The notes under the pieces were generated by a model. It made no database searches. It saw only the letters and a program-made list of their open reading frames with translations, and was not told where the DNA came from. This document shows positions 5,504 to 5,585 of a DNA stretch of 5,585 nt, in pieces (the first letter of the stretch is position 1; the number at the start of each line of letters is the position of its first letter). The stretch is from an uncultured Prevotellaceae bacterium (GTDB lineage Bacteria > Bacteroidota > Bacteroidia > Bacteroidales > Bacteroidaceae): the NCBI GenBank assembly GCA_905202115.1, contig CAJKQZ010000160.1, positions 1-5,585 of the forward strand, given 5' to 3'. Both the position numbers and the translations under genes were made by a program.

Positions 5504-5585
5504 GTTTTGCAGACAAAAACGGTCAGCGGCCAAGTATTTGAAAATCAACAGGTGTATATGTAGCAAAAAATATGTCTGAGATATT
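5504..5585 (-). repeat. Right copy of the inverted repeat, cut by the window end
   Basis: This is the mirror copy of 31-112: position p on the left corresponds to 5616-p here. It lies upstream of the operon promoter. The window ends inside the hairpin stem and loop, so the outer limit of this copy is not visible. If the copy is complete, the next bases outside the window should supply the second arm of the 17-bp stem. Confidence 0.9.

Noticed and set aside
5292..5516. 74-codon minus-strand open frame upstream of the operon
   Set aside because: It spans the candidate promoter and part of the repeat, resembles no family and has no start context; most likely chance.
1..5585. CRISPR array, tRNA, rRNA, riboswitch or transposase gene
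   Set aside because: No regularly spaced repeats, tRNA or rRNA sequence, cobalamin or other riboswitch core, or transposase motifs were seen on either strand; the flanking repeat has only one copy at each end.

Overview
The window looks like a chromosomal fragment from a member of the Bacteroidales (phylum Bacteroidota). The protein sequences read like that group's versions. No start codon has a Shine-Dalgarno sequence, and several starts are preceded by A-rich stretches. The only good promoter candidate matches the Bacteroidota -7 box TAnnTTTG. Base composition is moderate. The assignment below order level is not possible from this sequence alone.

All convincing genes lie on the minus strand and form one five-gene operon, read from right to left. 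It starts with a promoter near 5306-5340. Next come a polyprenol-phosphate mannosyltransferase-like GT2 enzyme (4535-5284) and, after a 72-base gap, a class I dihydroorotase, pyrC (3137-4462). These are followed by a stand-alone cobalamin-dependent methionine synthase reactivation domain (2229-3140), a membrane-anchored calcineurin-like metallophosphoesterase (1075-2232) and a PlsC-type lysophosphatidate acyltransferase (341-1078). The last three junctions are all 4-base ATGA stop/start overlaps, so translation is probably coupled from pyrC to plsC. A strong intrinsic terminator (231-267) closes the operon.

The gene functions are mixed: lipid-linked sugar donor synthesis, pyrimidine synthesis, maintenance of the B12 methionine synthase, a membrane phosphoesterase and phospholipid acylation. 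No gene in the window explains the two membrane-lipid genes and the methionine synthase repair domain together, so this is probably a housekeeping operon of convenience rather than a single pathway. The metH core that the reactivation domain would serve is not in the window.

The most unusual feature lies outside the genes. The two ends of the window carry a long inverted repeat (31-112 against 5504-5585, 76 of 82 positions identical). Its outer end at the left is a perfect 17-bp hairpin; the right copy is cut by the window end inside the same hairpin. A weaker match extends the repeat inward to about 170 and 5446. This looks like a dispersed intergenic element of roughly 140-170 bases, present once on each side of the operon in opposite orientation. 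No CRISPR array, transposase, tRNA, rRNA or riboswitch was seen.
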